This document shows, piece after piece, positions 38,341 to 50,259 of a DNA stretch of 64,000 nt (within the stretch, counting starts at the first letter, position 1; the number at the start of each line of letters is the position of its first letter). The stretch covers positions 175,898-239,897 of the forward strand of contig NZ_LT699744.1 of the NCBI RefSeq assembly GCF_900155385.1, read 5' to 3'. Below the pieces are notes generated by a model. That model saw only the letters and a list, made by a program, of their open reading frames with translations. It was not told the DNA's origin and ran no database searches. Source of the DNA: Vreelandella massiliensis. Its GTDB lineage: Bacteria > Pseudomonadota > Gammaproteobacteria > Pseudomonadales > Halomonadaceae. The position numbers were made by a program, and so were the translations under genes.

Positions 38341-39263
38341 CCTTTACCCGAAGGGGGGTGTGCTTTTGACGCTTTGTCGGCGCTTGTGCCGGAGGCGCTG
38401 CGTTTGCCAACGCCAGGGCAGCCGGTATCCGCTTCGTCGAGAATCTCGGCGAAATCCTCGTCGCGAAGCTCGGGCAGGCGCCCCTCACGGTAGCTGGCAT
38501 CGAGTTTGGAAAGCGTGGAACACATGCGCTCGATGCGCTCATCCACCGCGTGCATGTGATCAAGCATCGCCTGCATGGAGCGGGCGACGGGGTCGGGCAT
38601 GTCTTGGCTGACGCCATAGGCATCAAAGCCGAATTTCTCGCGGATCGCTTCGCGTCGTGCCGGGTCGATATCCAGCATCTCGTCGCTATCCGGGTCGGCG
38701 CGCTTGACGATTTTGCCGGGGATGCCCACCACCGTGGCGCCCGCCGGCACTTCCTTGGTGACCACCGCGTTGGAGCCGATTTTGGCCCCGGTGCCCACGG
38801 TGAAGGGGCCAAGGATTTTGGCCCCGGCGCCCACAATCACGCCATCTTCAAGCGTCGGGTGGCGCTTGCCTTTGTGCCAGCTCGTGCCACCGAGGGTCAC
38901 GCCGTGGTAGAGCGTCACGTCGTCGTGGATGATCGCGGTTTCGCCGATCACCACGCCCATGCCGTGATCGATAAAAAAGCGCCGGCCAATGGTGGCGCCG
39001 GGGTGAATCTCGATACCGGTCAGCCAGCGGGAAAACGTCGACAGCGTGCGCGCCAGCCACTTGGCGTTTTTATTCCACAGCCAGTGGTTGAAACGGTGCA
39101 GCAGCAGGGCGTGCAGGCCGGGGTAGTTGGTCAGCACTTCAAAAAAGTTGCGCGCCGCCGGGTCGCGGTCAAATACGCTGTTAATGTCTTCGCGCAGGCG
39201 TGGGAACATGAGGGCGTCCTGTGAAGCGGTCAGGCCCGGTATACAATACCGAATCGTGGTCAA
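38337..39263 (-). CDS. cysE: Serine O-acetyltransferase
   Basis: CysE makes O-acetylserine for cysteine synthesis. The 308-residue protein has a helical N-terminus and a left-handed beta-helix with hexapeptide repeats ([67 protein letters not shown] and on). The catalytic His is in [10 protein letters not shown]. The C-terminal tail is long. Location next to iscR matches a sulfur and Fe-S supply theme, but iscR has its own promoter. Confidence 0.94.
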   Translation of the reverse strand: MTTIRYCIPGLTASQDALMFPRLREDINSVFDRDPAARNFFEVLTNYPGLHALLLHRFNHWLWNKNAKWLARTLSTFSRWLTGIEIHPGATIGRRFFIDHGMGVVIGETAIIHDDVTLYHGVTLGGTSWHKGKRHPTLEDGVIVGAGAKILGPFTVGTGAKIGSNAVVTKEVPAGATVVGIPGKIVKRADPDSDEMLDIDPARREAIREKFGFDAYGVSQDMPDPVARSMQAMLDHMHAVDERIERMCSTLSKLDASYREGRLPELRDEDFAEILDEADTGCPGVGKRSASGTSADKASKAHPPSGKG

Positions 39264-39301
39264 TGGCGTATGGTGGGGGCAGGGCGGGCGCCATTCAAGC
39301 G

Positions 39302-40045
39302 CTAGCGCTTCTCGCCCTGCTGCCGCGCTTTCTCGGTGGCACTCAAAATGCCGCGTAGAATATTGAGCTCCATCTGCTCGGGGCGCGCGCGTAGATAGAG
39401 TCGCCGCAGGCGTGCCATCAGCTGGCGCGGCTTGGCGGGGTCGTGAAACTCAATCGCCACCAGCGTGCGCTCCAAGTGCTCAAAGTAGCGCTCAAGGTCG
39501 GCGTGAGAGGCGAGTTCGCTGTCATCCTCCTCAAACGGTGCCGGGGTCGGCTCGGCGTCAAGCCACGCCAGGCGGCACTCGTAGGCGACGACTTGCACGG
39601 CGGCGGCAAGGTTCAGCGAGCTGAAATCGGCGTTGGTGGGAATATGCACGTGGGCGTGGCAGCGCTGCAGTTCGGCGTTGGTCAGCCCGCTATCCTCGCG
39701 GCCAAACACCAGCGCCACCCGGGCGTTGTCGTGCTGGCACTCGGTGGGCAGGCGAGCGGCAAGCGCGCGCGGTGAGACCATCGGCCAGGGCAGCGTGCGC
39801 GAGCGGGCGCCCACGGCGAGCGTGCAGTCGGCGACGGCGTCTTCCAGCGTAGGGTGAAGGCTCGCCTGGTGGAGCAGGTGATCCGCGCCCGAGGCGCGGG
39901 AAATGCTCTCTTGGGTGATCGCCTCACAGCGTGGCGCGACCAGGGCGAGATCGCTAAGCCCCATGTTATGCATGGCGCGGGCGACGGCACCAATATTGCC
40001 TGGATGACTGGTCCCGATCAGGACGACGCGAAGACGCTCAAGCAT
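39302..40045 (-). CDS. trmJ: tRNA (cytidine/uridine-2'-O-)-methyltransferase TrmJ
   Basis: TrmJ methylates the 2'-OH of position 32 in tRNA. The 247-residue SPOUT protein begins [35 protein letters not shown]. It has the knot motifs [17 protein letters not shown] and [23 protein letters not shown], and a C-terminal extension typical of TrmJ. It precedes cysE on the minus strand and is divergent from suhB. Confidence 0.94.
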   Translation of the reverse strand: MLERLRVVLIGTSHPGNIGAVARAMHNMGLSDLALVAPRCEAITQESISRASGADHLLHQASLHPTLEDAVADCTLAVGARSRTLPWPMVSPRALAARLPTECQHDNARVALVFGREDSGLTNAELQRCHAHVHIPTNADFSSLNLAAAVQVVAYECRLAWLDAEPTPAPFEEDDSELASHADLERYFEHLERTLVAIEFHDPAKPRQLMARLRRLYLRARPEQMELNILRGILSATEKARQQGEKR

Positions 40046-40278
40046 AAAAAAAGTCCGCTAAGGCTCACAAAAGATAGGGTTATCGCATCGGCGCGGGTTG
40101 CATAAGTGCCCGATGACGGTGAAACAGGGCGATGAAGTGTAGCATGAGGAGAGTGCGGCGTTGAAAGCGCATAGCGACTTTGGTCGGCTTTTGCTAGTAT
40201 AGCGCCCCCGAATCGATGGCTCGCGCCATCCACTGATTGCCCCGTTCTTTAACATCATCTTCCACACAAGGTCCGTTC

Positions 40279-41073
40279 ATGAACCCGATGGTCCAGTTTA
40301 CGCTGCGCGCCACGCGCAGCGCCGTTGAGCAATTTCTCCGTATCCGTGAGCGCATTGAAAACGCCCACGACGAAGCCAACCTTGCCCGCCTACTCGATGA
40401 GGCGGCGCGCAAGGCCGAAGCCACCGTTGTTCAGCAGCTTGAGCGCGGCTATCCGCATCACGGCGTGGTGGGGCGCTACACCGCCCACAAAGCCGGCGAG
40501 GGTGAAGGCGCGGAGACCGTGTGGAAGATCGAGCCGCTGCATGGCTACTCTAACCTCGCCGTGGCGAGCAAGGGGTTTGCGTTCTCGGTGGTGTGTCTGG
40601 TGAAAGGGCGCCCCGAGCATGCGGTAATCATCGCGCCCTTTGCTGATGACGAATATATCGCCAGCCGCGGCCGTGGCGCTCAGTACAACGGCAAGCGCAT
40701 GCGTGTCAGCAAAGCCACCGCCGTGGCCGGCACCCGGGTGGCCATGAGTCTGCCCGAAAGCGAGCTGCGCCAACGCCACCTGCCTACCTACTTAACTCTG
40801 ATGCAACAGTTAGCCCCGCAACTCGATACGCTGATTGCGACGGGAAGTGGTCTGCTGGATATTTGCGAAGTGGCCACCGGGCGCGTGGACAGCGCCTTTG
40901 TGCTGGGGCTTGAAGAGCAGGATATGCAGGTCGGCACGCTGCTGCTCAAAGAGACCGGCGCGCTGATGGGTACTCCCGCCGGACAGCCGACGATCAAGGT
41001 GGAAGGCCAGCTGATGGCGGCCGGCCCGCGCCTCTATAAAGCCTTAATGAAGCAGCTTGCCCCGCATATGTAG
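40279..41073 (+). CDS. suhB: SuhB-like inositol monophosphatase family protein with altered active site
   Basis: The 264-residue protein aligns along its length with E. coli SuhB (MNPMVQFTLRATRSAVEQFL, GYPHHGVVG, FAFSVVCLVKGRPEHAVI, RGRGAQYNGKRMRVS, GRVDSAFVLGLE). Metal-site residues are changed: the DPLDGT motif reads IEPLHGYSN (Glu85, His88), and the EES acidic motif is VGRY. The later Asp (Asp216 in EEQDMQVG) is kept. Phosphatase activity is therefore doubtful. E. coli SuhB also joins the rRNA antitermination complex independently of catalysis, which could be the retained role. Start at 40279 matches SuhB; a GTG/ATG further up is disfavoured. Confidence 0.85.
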   Translation: MNPMVQFTLRATRSAVEQFLRIRERIENAHDEANLARLLDEAARKAEATVVQQLERGYPHHGVVGRYTAHKAGEGEGAETVWKIEPLHGYSNLAVASKGFAFSVVCLVKGRPEHAVIIAPFADDEYIASRGRGAQYNGKRMRVSKATAVAGTRVAMSLPESELRQRHLPTYLTLMQQLAPQLDTLIATGSGLLDICEVATGRVDSAFVLGLEEQDMQVGTLLLKETGALMGTPAGQPTIKVEGQLMAAGPRLYKALMKQLAPHM

Positions 41074-41203
41074 CGTGAGCATCCTGTTTGGTCTATATCT
41101 GTTTGGCCTATATATAGGAGCGAGCGCGAAGGAGGTCGTGAACAAGCGCGAAGCGTCAACTACGCTGAAACTGTTGTTTTGCTGACCGAGTCGGGAGGCC
41201 CTG

Positions 41204-43060
41204 ATGGCAAGTGAAAATAAACGTTCTCTAAACCGGGCGACTGAAAAACGCCCTGTGGCCCCCGCCCCTGAATGCACCCCTGATGAGCAAAAAGCGCACG
41301 CTGCCATGACTCACAAGGCGCCGGAAAGCGCTGACGAAGCGCGCGATATCTTTACCCTTTGGGATCAGCAAGCCCATGCCATGATTGCTCGGTTGACGGC
41401 CGGTGTATCGCCTGCATCGATTAGCCAGGCTTACGGTGATTGGTGGACGCATTTGCTGCTGTCGCCGGGCAAGCAGGCCGAGCTTGCCGCTCAGGCGCAG
41501 CACCAATGGAACCGCATGCTCGCCTTCTGGCCGCAGTCGTTATACGGGCCTGCCTGTGAGCCCTGTGTGAAGCCGCCCGCAGCCGACGATCGCTTTGAGG
41601 AGAGCGAGTGGCAACACTGGCCTTTTAACCTCATCCATCAGGGATTTTTGCTCCATCAGCAGTGGTGGGATGATGCCATGCGCGATGTTCCGGGTGTCGA
41701 GCAGCACCACGAGGAGGTGGCTCGTTTCGTCACCCGGCAGCTACTTGACCTCTTCTCACCCGCCAACACTCCCTTCACCAATCCGCGAGTGATTGAGCGC
41801 ACCCAGCAGAGCGGCGGACTCAACCTGATCAACGGGGTGGCTAATGCCTGGGAGGACATAGCGCGCTTTATCAGTTATCGCCCGCCCGCCGGCGCTGATA
41901 AATACTTGCCCGGTGAGTCGGTGGCGGTTACCGACGGTCAAGTTGTATATCGTAACCAGCTAATGGAGTTGATCCAGTACTGCCCCGCTACGGATACGGT
42001 CCAGGCCGAGCCACTGTTGATCGTGCCGGCTTGGATCATGAAATACTACATTTTGGACCTCTCGCCAGAGAACTCCCTAGTGCGCTGGTTGGTGGCGCAA
42101 GGCCACACGGTGTTCATGATTTCATGGAAGAACCCAGGGTGGGAGGAGCGCGATATGGGCATGGCCGACTACCGGGAGCTGGGTATCATGGAGGCACTTA
42201 AGGCGGTGAACACGATCGTGCCGGACCGCCAAGTGCATGCCGTGGGCTACTGCTTAGGTGGCACCTTGCTGTGCATGGCCGCAGCCTTGATGGCACGCCG
42301 AAACGACGACCGCTTGGCCAGTTTGACACTGCTGGCCAGCCTTACCGACTTCGCTAAGGCGGGCGAACTTGAGCTTTTCATCGATGATAGTCAAGTCCAC
42401 TTTCTTGAGGATGTCATGCGCCAGCAGGGCTATCTTGAGGCGTGGCAGATGAAAAGCGCTTTTCAGCTTTTGCAGTCCAACGACCTGATTTGGTCGCGCC
42501 TTGTAAGCGACTACCTTATGGGCGAGCGCATGCCCACCTTCGATATGATGGCGTGGAGTACCGACGGCACCCGTATGCCATATCGCATGCACGCCCAGTA
42601 TTTACGTAAGCTGTATCTTGATAATGAACTGGCTCGCGGTCACTACTTGGTGAATGGTCACCCGCTGAACTTGGATAGTATTCAACTCCCTGCTTTTGTG
42701 GTGGCCACCCGTAAGGATCATATCTCGCCCTGGCGCTCGGTGTTTCGTAACCAGCTCTACCTCGGCGGGGATATCACCTTTGTGCTCACTAGCGGTGGCC
42801 ACAACGCGGGAGTGGTCAGTGAACCTGGCCATGCGGGGCGGGTATATCAGATTGCCGACAAACCTGCAGATGCCCAGACCCCCGGTGCCGACCACTGGTA
42901 TGACCAGGTGGAAGAGCGTGAAGGCTCTTGGTGGTTGGAGTGGCGGGAATGGCTTGACCAACACTCAAGCGGCAAAGTGGCCCCGCCCACGCTAGGCAGT
43001 GTCGAAAAGGGCTATGCGCCTCTTACCGCAGCCCCAGGACAGTATGTGCTTGAGCGTTGA
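41204..43060 (+). CDS. phaC: Class I polyhydroxyalkanoate synthase
   Basis: PhaC polymerises hydroxyacyl-CoA (chiefly 3-hydroxybutyryl-CoA) on storage granules. The 618-residue protein has the lipase-like box GYCLGG with Cys350, then Asp505 in ATRKDHISPW and His533 in TSGGHNAGVVSEPGH, completing the triad. VPAWIMKYYILDLSPENSLVRWLVAQGHTVFMISWKNP is the conserved core. The N-terminus is Lys/Pro-rich and variable. No phaA, phaB or phaP gene is adjacent. The ATG follows GGGAGG. Confidence 0.96.
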   Translation: MASENKRSLNRATEKRPVAPAPECTPDEQKAHAAMTHKAPESADEARDIFTLWDQQAHAMIARLTAGVSPASISQAYGDWWTHLLLSPGKQAELAAQAQHQWNRMLAFWPQSLYGPACEPCVKPPAADDRFEESEWQHWPFNLIHQGFLLHQQWWDDAMRDVPGVEQHHEEVARFVTRQLLDLFSPANTPFTNPRVIERTQQSGGLNLINGVANAWEDIARFISYRPPAGADKYLPGESVAVTDGQVVYRNQLMELIQYCPATDTVQAEPLLIVPAWIMKYYILDLSPENSLVRWLVAQGHTVFMISWKNPGWEERDMGMADYRELGIMEALKAVNTIVPDRQVHAVGYCLGGTLLCMAAALMARRNDDRLASLTLLASLTDFAKAGELELFIDDSQVHFLEDVMRQQGYLEAWQMKSAFQLLQSNDLIWSRLVSDYLMGERMPTFDMMAWSTDGTRMPYRMHAQYLRKLYLDNELARGHYLVNGHPLNLDSIQLPAFVVATRKDHISPWRSVFRNQLYLGGDITFVLTSGGHNAGVVSEPGHAGRVYQIADKPADAQTPGADHWYDQVEEREGSWWLEWREWLDQHSSGKVAPPTLGSVEKGYAPLTAAPGQYVLER

Positions 43061-43077
43061 GTGCGTGATGGCACGCA

Positions 43078-43143
43078 TTGAGCTTGTCGAAATGCTGCCT
43101 GTAAACGCACACTCCCACCCTTCGACAGGCTCAGGGTGAGCGG
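43078..43143. repeat. Dispersed GAGCTTGTCGAA/TTCGACAGGCTC inverted repeat
   Basis: TTGAGCTTGTCGAAAT and, about 40 bases on, CCCTTCGACAGGCTCAGGGTGAGCGG form an inverted pair. Sequences of this kind recur in intergenic DNA of many proteobacteria. Only one pair is seen in this window. Confidence 0.5.
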
Positions 43144-43164
43144 AGAGTGAGTTTCAGTAAGTAA

Positions 43165-43200
43165 AACGCCCCGCTGGCAGGCTGCCGGCGGGGCGTTTTT
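43165..43200. terminator. Strong bidirectional terminator between phaC and secF
   Basis: AACGCCCCGC (43165-43174) pairs with GCGGGGCGTT (43188-43197); it is preceded by AA and followed by TTTT, fitting termination in both directions of the convergent phaC and secF genes. Confidence 0.85.
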
Positions 43201-43221
43201 TGATGAGAGGCGCGAGGGCGG

Positions 43222-44154
43222 CTAAGGCAGCTCCTCTTCTTCCTCGTCCGCTTCCTTACGTGCGGGGATCAAATCCTCGCGGGAGAGCTTCAGCGGTAGC
43301 AAAAGCGCCCCTGAGATGTAGATGGACGAGAACGTGCCCACCAGGACGCCGACCAACAGCGCGATGGCGAAGTTCTCGATCATGTCGCCACCCAAAAAGA
43401 GCAGTGCCAGCAGTACCAAAAGCGTGGTGCCGGAGGTGGCCAGCGTGCGCGACAGCGTGGCATTGATTGCTTCGTTAAAAATCTGCGGCATGTCATCGAT
43501 CTGCGAGGTACGAATCGCCTCGCGGATACGGTCGTACACCACGATGGTGTCGTTGAGCGAGTAGCCGATAACCGCGAGAATCGCCGCTAGCACCGTGAGA
43601 TCGAAGTCCAGTTGGAAGAGCGAAAACACGCCCACCACGATGATCACATCATGCAGCAGGGCCAAAAGCGCGCCGATGGCGAATTTGTACTGAAAGCGGA
43701 AGGCCACATACAGCATGACCACGCCCAGCGCTACCATCATGCCCGTACCGCTCTGGTCGCGTAGCTGATCCCCCACTTGGGCACCCACAAACTCGGCGCG
43801 GATGAGATCCACGTTGGCGCCCTGATCGCGCAGCAGGCTGACCACCTGCTCGCCCACATTCGGGTCAAAGGCTTGCTGCAAACGAATCAGCACTTCCGTG
43901 GAGGCGCCAAAGGTTTGTACCGCGACATCGCGAAAGCCGTTTTCTTCCAGTAGCTGGCGAATCGCGTCTAGCGACGGCGCGCTGCCATAGCGCACTTCGA
44001 TGAGCGTGCCGCCGGTAAAGTCCAGCCCCAAGTTGAGCTGTTGAAGAAACAGGGCGCCAATCGCGATGAGCAGCAAAACGCCCGACACGATAAAGGCGAG
44101 CTTGCGCTGCCCCATAAAATCGATTTGCCGGTCTGTGATCGGTTTCATTACCAC
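43222..44154 (-). CDS. secF: Protein translocase accessory subunit SecF
   Basis: SecF with SecD uses the proton or sodium gradient to assist Sec export. The 310-residue protein has six transmembrane helices, the first periplasmic domain GLDFTGGTLIEVRYG, and helices holding ILAVIGYSLNDTIVVYDRIREAIR (family signature) and NATLSRTLATSGTTLLVLLALLFLGG. It follows secD after 25 bases. Confidence 0.96.
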   Translation of the reverse strand: MVMKPITDRQIDFMGQRKLAFIVSGVLLLIAIGALFLQQLNLGLDFTGGTLIEVRYGSAPSLDAIRQLLEENGFRDVAVQTFGASTEVLIRLQQAFDPNVGEQVVSLLRDQGANVDLIRAEFVGAQVGDQLRDQSGTGMMVALGVVMLYVAFRFQYKFAIGALLALLHDVIIVVGVFSLFQLDFDLTVLAAILAVIGYSLNDTIVVYDRIREAIRTSQIDDMPQIFNEAINATLSRTLATSGTTLLVLLALLFLGGDMIENFAIALLVGVLVGTFSSIYISGALLLPLKLSREDLIPARKEADEEEEELP

Positions 44155-44179
44155 CTCTAAATGTCTGGGCTGAGCGGGA

Positions 44180-46036
44180 TTAAATCCACAGCTTTTTGAC
44201 CGGTTTACCGCCGTAGGTCAGGTTGACCATGGCGCGGGTGACCAGCAGCGCGGTGAACATGGAGGTCAAAATGCCGATAGAGAGCGTGACGGCAAACCCT
44301 TTGACCGGCCCGGTACCTACTGAGAACAGAATCACCGCGACCAGCAGCGTGGTGATATTGGCATCCACGATGGAGGTAAAGGCGCGCTCGTAGCCGGCGT
44401 GAATGGCTTGCTGGACGGAAAGCCCGTTGCGCAGCTCCTCGCGTATACGCTCGAAAATCAGCACGTTGGCATCCACGGCCATGCCCAGTGTCAGCACGAT
44501 ACCAGCGATACCCGGTAGGGTGAGCGTAGCGCCCAGCGTCGACATCACCGCGACCAACAGCGTTAAGTTGAGCGCCAGCGCCACGTTGGCGAACACGCCG
44601 AAGACCTTGTAACGCACCAGCATAAAGAGCACGACGAGCAGCAGGCCGATCTGCACCGACATGATGCCGCGGTCGATGTTCTCCTGGCCGAGGCTTGGGC
44701 CAATGGTGCGCTCTTGGGCGAAGTAGATGGGCGCGGCCAGCGAACCCGAGCGTAGCAGCAGCGCAAGCTCGGCGGCCTCGGTGGTGGAGTCGAGCCCGGT
44801 GATACGGAAGCTATTGCCCAGCGCGCTCTGAATGGTGGCGAGGCTGATAATGCCGCGCTCCACATACGGGTCGCGCACGGTGGTCTCTTCACCGGTTTCC
44901 GCATCGATCACGGTGCGCGTCTCGCTTTTATGCTCGATAAACAGCACCGCCATGTTGCGCCCGATATTGGTGCGGGTGGCGCGGTTCATCAGCGTGCCGC
45001 CGGTGCCGTCGAGGTCAATGTTGACCTGGGCGCGGCCGTTCTCGTCGAAGCTGTGGTTGGCGCTGGAGACGCTATCGCCGGTGATGATCACGTCGCGCAT
45101 GAGCTCCGCGCTGCGCGAGGGCTCGTTGCGGAAAGAGAAGCTCTCGGTTTCGTTGTCGGGCGTATCGGGGCGCGCCTCAAGGCGAAACTCCAGGTTCGCC
45201 GTGGCCCCCACGATACGTTTCGCCGCCGTGGTGTCCTGAACGCCGGGCAGCTCGACCACGATTTGGTTGGGCCCTTGGCGCTGCACCAGCGGTTCGGCAA
45301 CCCCCAGCTCGTTGACGCGGTTGCGCAGCGTGGTGAGGTTTTGGTTGATGGCGTAGTCCTGGATCTCGTTCACTGACTGATCGGTGAGCGACATCACCAG
45401 TTTGGCGCCGCGGCCCTCGCCTTCGCTTTGATAGTCAAAGTCGGGAAATTCACGACTGATCAGGCTTCGAGCGCGGTCGCGATCCTCGGCATTGATAAAC
45501 TCAAGCGAGAGGGTGCGCGCTTCGATCTCGGTGTTGCGGTAGCGAATCCGCTCCTCGCGCAGCATCTCGCGCATGGCGCTGGCGTTGACTTCCAAACGCT
45601 GATTAAGCGCGGCTTCCATGTCGACTTCCAGCAGAAAGTGTACGCCGCCGCGCAGATCGAGCCCGAGGGTCATGGGTGAGGCCGAGAACGCTTGCAGCCA
45701 GCCGGGGGTGGCTTCGGCGAGGTTGAGCGCGACGGTGACATCGCTGCCCAGCGTATCGCTGATCAGGTCGCGCGCGCGCAGCTGGTCGTCGTCTTTTTGT
45801 AGGCGAATAAGCCACTGATTGCCCGTCTCTTCGACGGCTTTCACGGCGATGTCGTTGTCAGCGAGCGTGCTTTCGACGCGCTCAATATCGCGCTGTGTGA
45901 GCGCGGTAGCATTTTGAGCGCTGCTGATTTGAACGGCGGGATCTTCGGGAAATAGATTGGGAAGTGAGTAGATCAGACCGGCCACCAGGATGACCAGTAT
46001 CAGTAGATACTTCCACAGGGGATAACGGTTGAGCAT
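44180..46036 (-). CDS. secD: Protein translocase accessory subunit SecD
   Basis: From the ATG at 46036 ([29 protein letters not shown]) the protein has 618 residues with six transmembrane helices. The large periplasmic head is seen in [55 protein letters not shown]. The helix signature is [22 protein letters not shown]. An in-frame extension upstream lacks a site and similarity. It follows yajC on the same strand. Confidence 0.96.
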   Translation of the reverse strand: [618 protein letters not shown]

Positions 46037-46188
46037 GCAGGCCCTGCCTTCAATGTCAAACGGAATGCCGTGTCGCGGGCGCGAACACGGCATAGTTCAC
46101 CATCTTGTAGCGCTCACCATCTTTCAGACGATGACACCCCTGCCGGGGTGGCTGGCGCTAGCGCACTGGCCGGCAGGAGGGAGTGAGC

Positions 46189-46515
46189 TTAGATGGACTT
46201 GATGGTGCCTTTGGGCAGCACGGCGGCCACGGCATTCTTTTGCACGTTGACTTCGGTGCCGTCGGCCACTTCCATGCTCAGGAATTCGTCGCCGACCTTG
46301 GTGACACGGCCGACCAAGCCGCCTCCGATCACGATCTCATCGCCCTTTTCCAGGTTGCTGATGAGCTGTTTATGCTGCTTGGCGCGCTTGGACTGCGGGC
46401 GCCACAAAAGGAAATAGAAAATCGCCACGAAGCCGACCAGCATCACAATCTGCGCGATACCACCACCGGCGGCCGCGTCTTGGGCGTGGGCGGGAGAGAT
46501 GAAAAATTCCAGCAT
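46189..46515 (-). CDS. yajC: Sec translocon accessory protein YajC
   Basis: The 108-residue protein has one transmembrane helix (IAQIVMLVGFVAIFYFLLWRPQ) and the cytoplasmic region KRAKQHKQLISNLEKGDEIVIGGGLVGRVTKVGDEFLSMEVADGTEVNVQKNAV. It lies in the usual queA-tgt-yajC-secD-secF order. Confidence 0.95.
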   Translation of the reverse strand: MLEFFISPAHAQDAAAGGGIAQIVMLVGFVAIFYFLLWRPQSKRAKQHKQLISNLEKGDEIVIGGGLVGRVTKVGDEFLSMEVADGTEVNVQKNAVAAVLPKGTIKSI

Positions 46516-46603
46516 TGCGTAAACTCCTAAGTTAACTGCGCGTTGTAGGGCAAGGTTGAGTGGAAGGTGTCAATCGGGCCGTAAGCCAAGCGGCTCGCGG
46601 CGC

Positions 46604-48839
<2,236 letters not shown>

Positions 48840-49018
48840 GAAAAGGCTCTTATGAATAAAAAAGCGTATCGGTGGGTAAAACAGCCGCATAGGATAGCGC
48901 TTCACGCCGGGAAAGTCAGTCGGCTTGCGTGCCGATTGCGTAGAGAGTGGGTAACATGCTCTCGTTACATGCCGTGAGCGTTTCGGCGTTTTTTTCTCAC
49001 TTATTTTTGGAGGTTGTC

Positions 49019-49378
49019 ATGTCCATTCAGCGTCACGATACAAAGGCCCGCATGAGCCGTGCGGTGATTCATAACGGGGTGGCGTATCTATGCGGCCAGG
49101 TGGCCGGGCCGGAGGCGCGCCACGGCGATATCACCGAGCAGACGCAGAGTATGCTGGCGCGGGTCGAGGCACTGCTCAAGGAGATTGGCGCGAACCGCGA
49201 GCGGCTGCTGACGGCCACGATTTATCTCAAAGACGCCAGCGATTTTGCCGCCATGAATGCCGTGTGGGACGCCTGGGTGCCCGAAGGCCATGCGCCGGCG
49301 CGCACCTGCGTATGCGCGCCGATGCCCGCCGACGAGCTCAAGGTGGAAATTACCGTGACCGTTGCCGTCGACGCGTAA
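49019..49378 (+). CDS. RidA-family protein
   Basis: The 119-residue protein belongs to the RidA/YjgF/Rid superfamily: [48 protein letters not shown] and [26 protein letters not shown]. Arg in PARTCV is the residue that in RidA contacts the imine substrate. The start ATG follows GGAGG at 49010-49014. Enamine/imine deamination is the family function; the exact subgroup is not certain. Confidence 0.88.
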   Translation: MSIQRHDTKARMSRAVIHNGVAYLCGQVAGPEARHGDITEQTQSMLARVEALLKEIGANRERLLTATIYLKDASDFAAMNAVWDAWVPEGHAPARTCVCAPMPADELKVEITVTVAVDA

Positions 49379-49389
49379 CGCGGCGTTGC

Positions 49390-50259
49390 TTAGGGCTTTT
49401 CAGGCGGCTTCTCAGCGGGAAAGCGGGTGTTGCGCAGGCTATCTTTGATTTTTTTCAAGTGCGGGAGAAAGTCTTTGCCCCGGCGCAGGGTGACGCCTGT
49501 GGCGAGCGCGTCGATCAGCGTGAGCTGAATCATCCGCGAGGTCATCGGCATGTAGTGGTCGGTGTCTTCGGGGGTGGCGACATCGAGCGTGGCGGTACAC
49601 TCAAACGCCAAGGGCGAGCCGGGCGCGGTAATGCCCAGCACCACCGCGCCTGATTCGCGGGCGAGGCGCGCGATATCCACAAGCTCCCGGGTGCGCCCGG
49701 TATAGGAGATCACCACCACCACATCGCCGGTGTGGCAGGCGGCGGCGACCATGCGCTGCATGAGCACATCGACGTAGGCCATCACCGGCAGGTTGAAGCG
49801 GAAAAACTTGTGCTGGGCATCTTGGGCTACCGCCCCCGAGGCGCCCAGACCAAAAAAGTGGATCTGCTTGGCTTGAATCAGGTAGTCCACCATGCGCTCA
49901 ACGGCGTGGCTATCCACCGCGCGGCGCGCTTCATCCAGGGCGGCGATGGTGGCGCCGAAGATCTTCTGCGTGTATTGGCTGGCGTCGTCATCTGGCTCGA
50001 CCGCCCGCGTGACGTAGGGTGTACCGCCCGCGAGGCTTTGCGCCAGCTTGATTTTAAAATCAGGAAAGCCCTTGGCGCCGAAGCTGCGGCAAAAGCGGTT
50101 GACCGTGGGCTCGCTGACGCTGGCGGCTTGCGCGAGGCTGGCAATACTCAAGCTGGTGGCGGCGGCGGGCTCGGCCAAAATGACGTTGGCCACTTTACGC
50201 TCTGAGCGGTTGAGCTCTTCTAGGCGTTGGCGTAAGCGGTCAAGCAGGTCGTGAGCCAT
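49390..50259 (-). CDS. hexR: HexR-type repressor of central carbon metabolism
   Basis: The 289-residue RpiR-family regulator has an N-terminal HTH ([50 protein letters not shown]) and a SIS sugar-phosphate domain ([46 protein letters not shown]). This matches HexR closely; HexR binds KDPG and controls Entner-Doudoroff and gluconeogenic genes. Unusually, its start overlaps by 20 bases the end of a c-di-GMP gene on the same strand. No target operator was found in the window. Confidence 0.9.
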   Translation of the reverse strand: MAHDLLDRLRQRLEELNRSERKVANVILAEPAAATSLSIASLAQAASVSEPTVNRFCRSFGAKGFPDFKIKLAQSLAGGTPYVTRAVEPDDDASQYTQKIFGATIAALDEARRAVDSHAVERMVDYLIQAKQIHFFGLGASGAVAQDAQHKFFRFNLPVMAYVDVLMQRMVAAACHTGDVVVVISYTGRTRELVDIARLARESGAVVLGITAPGSPLAFECTATLDVATPEDTDHYMPMTSRMIQLTLIDALATGVTLRRGKDFLPHLKKIKDSLRNTRFPAEKPPEKP

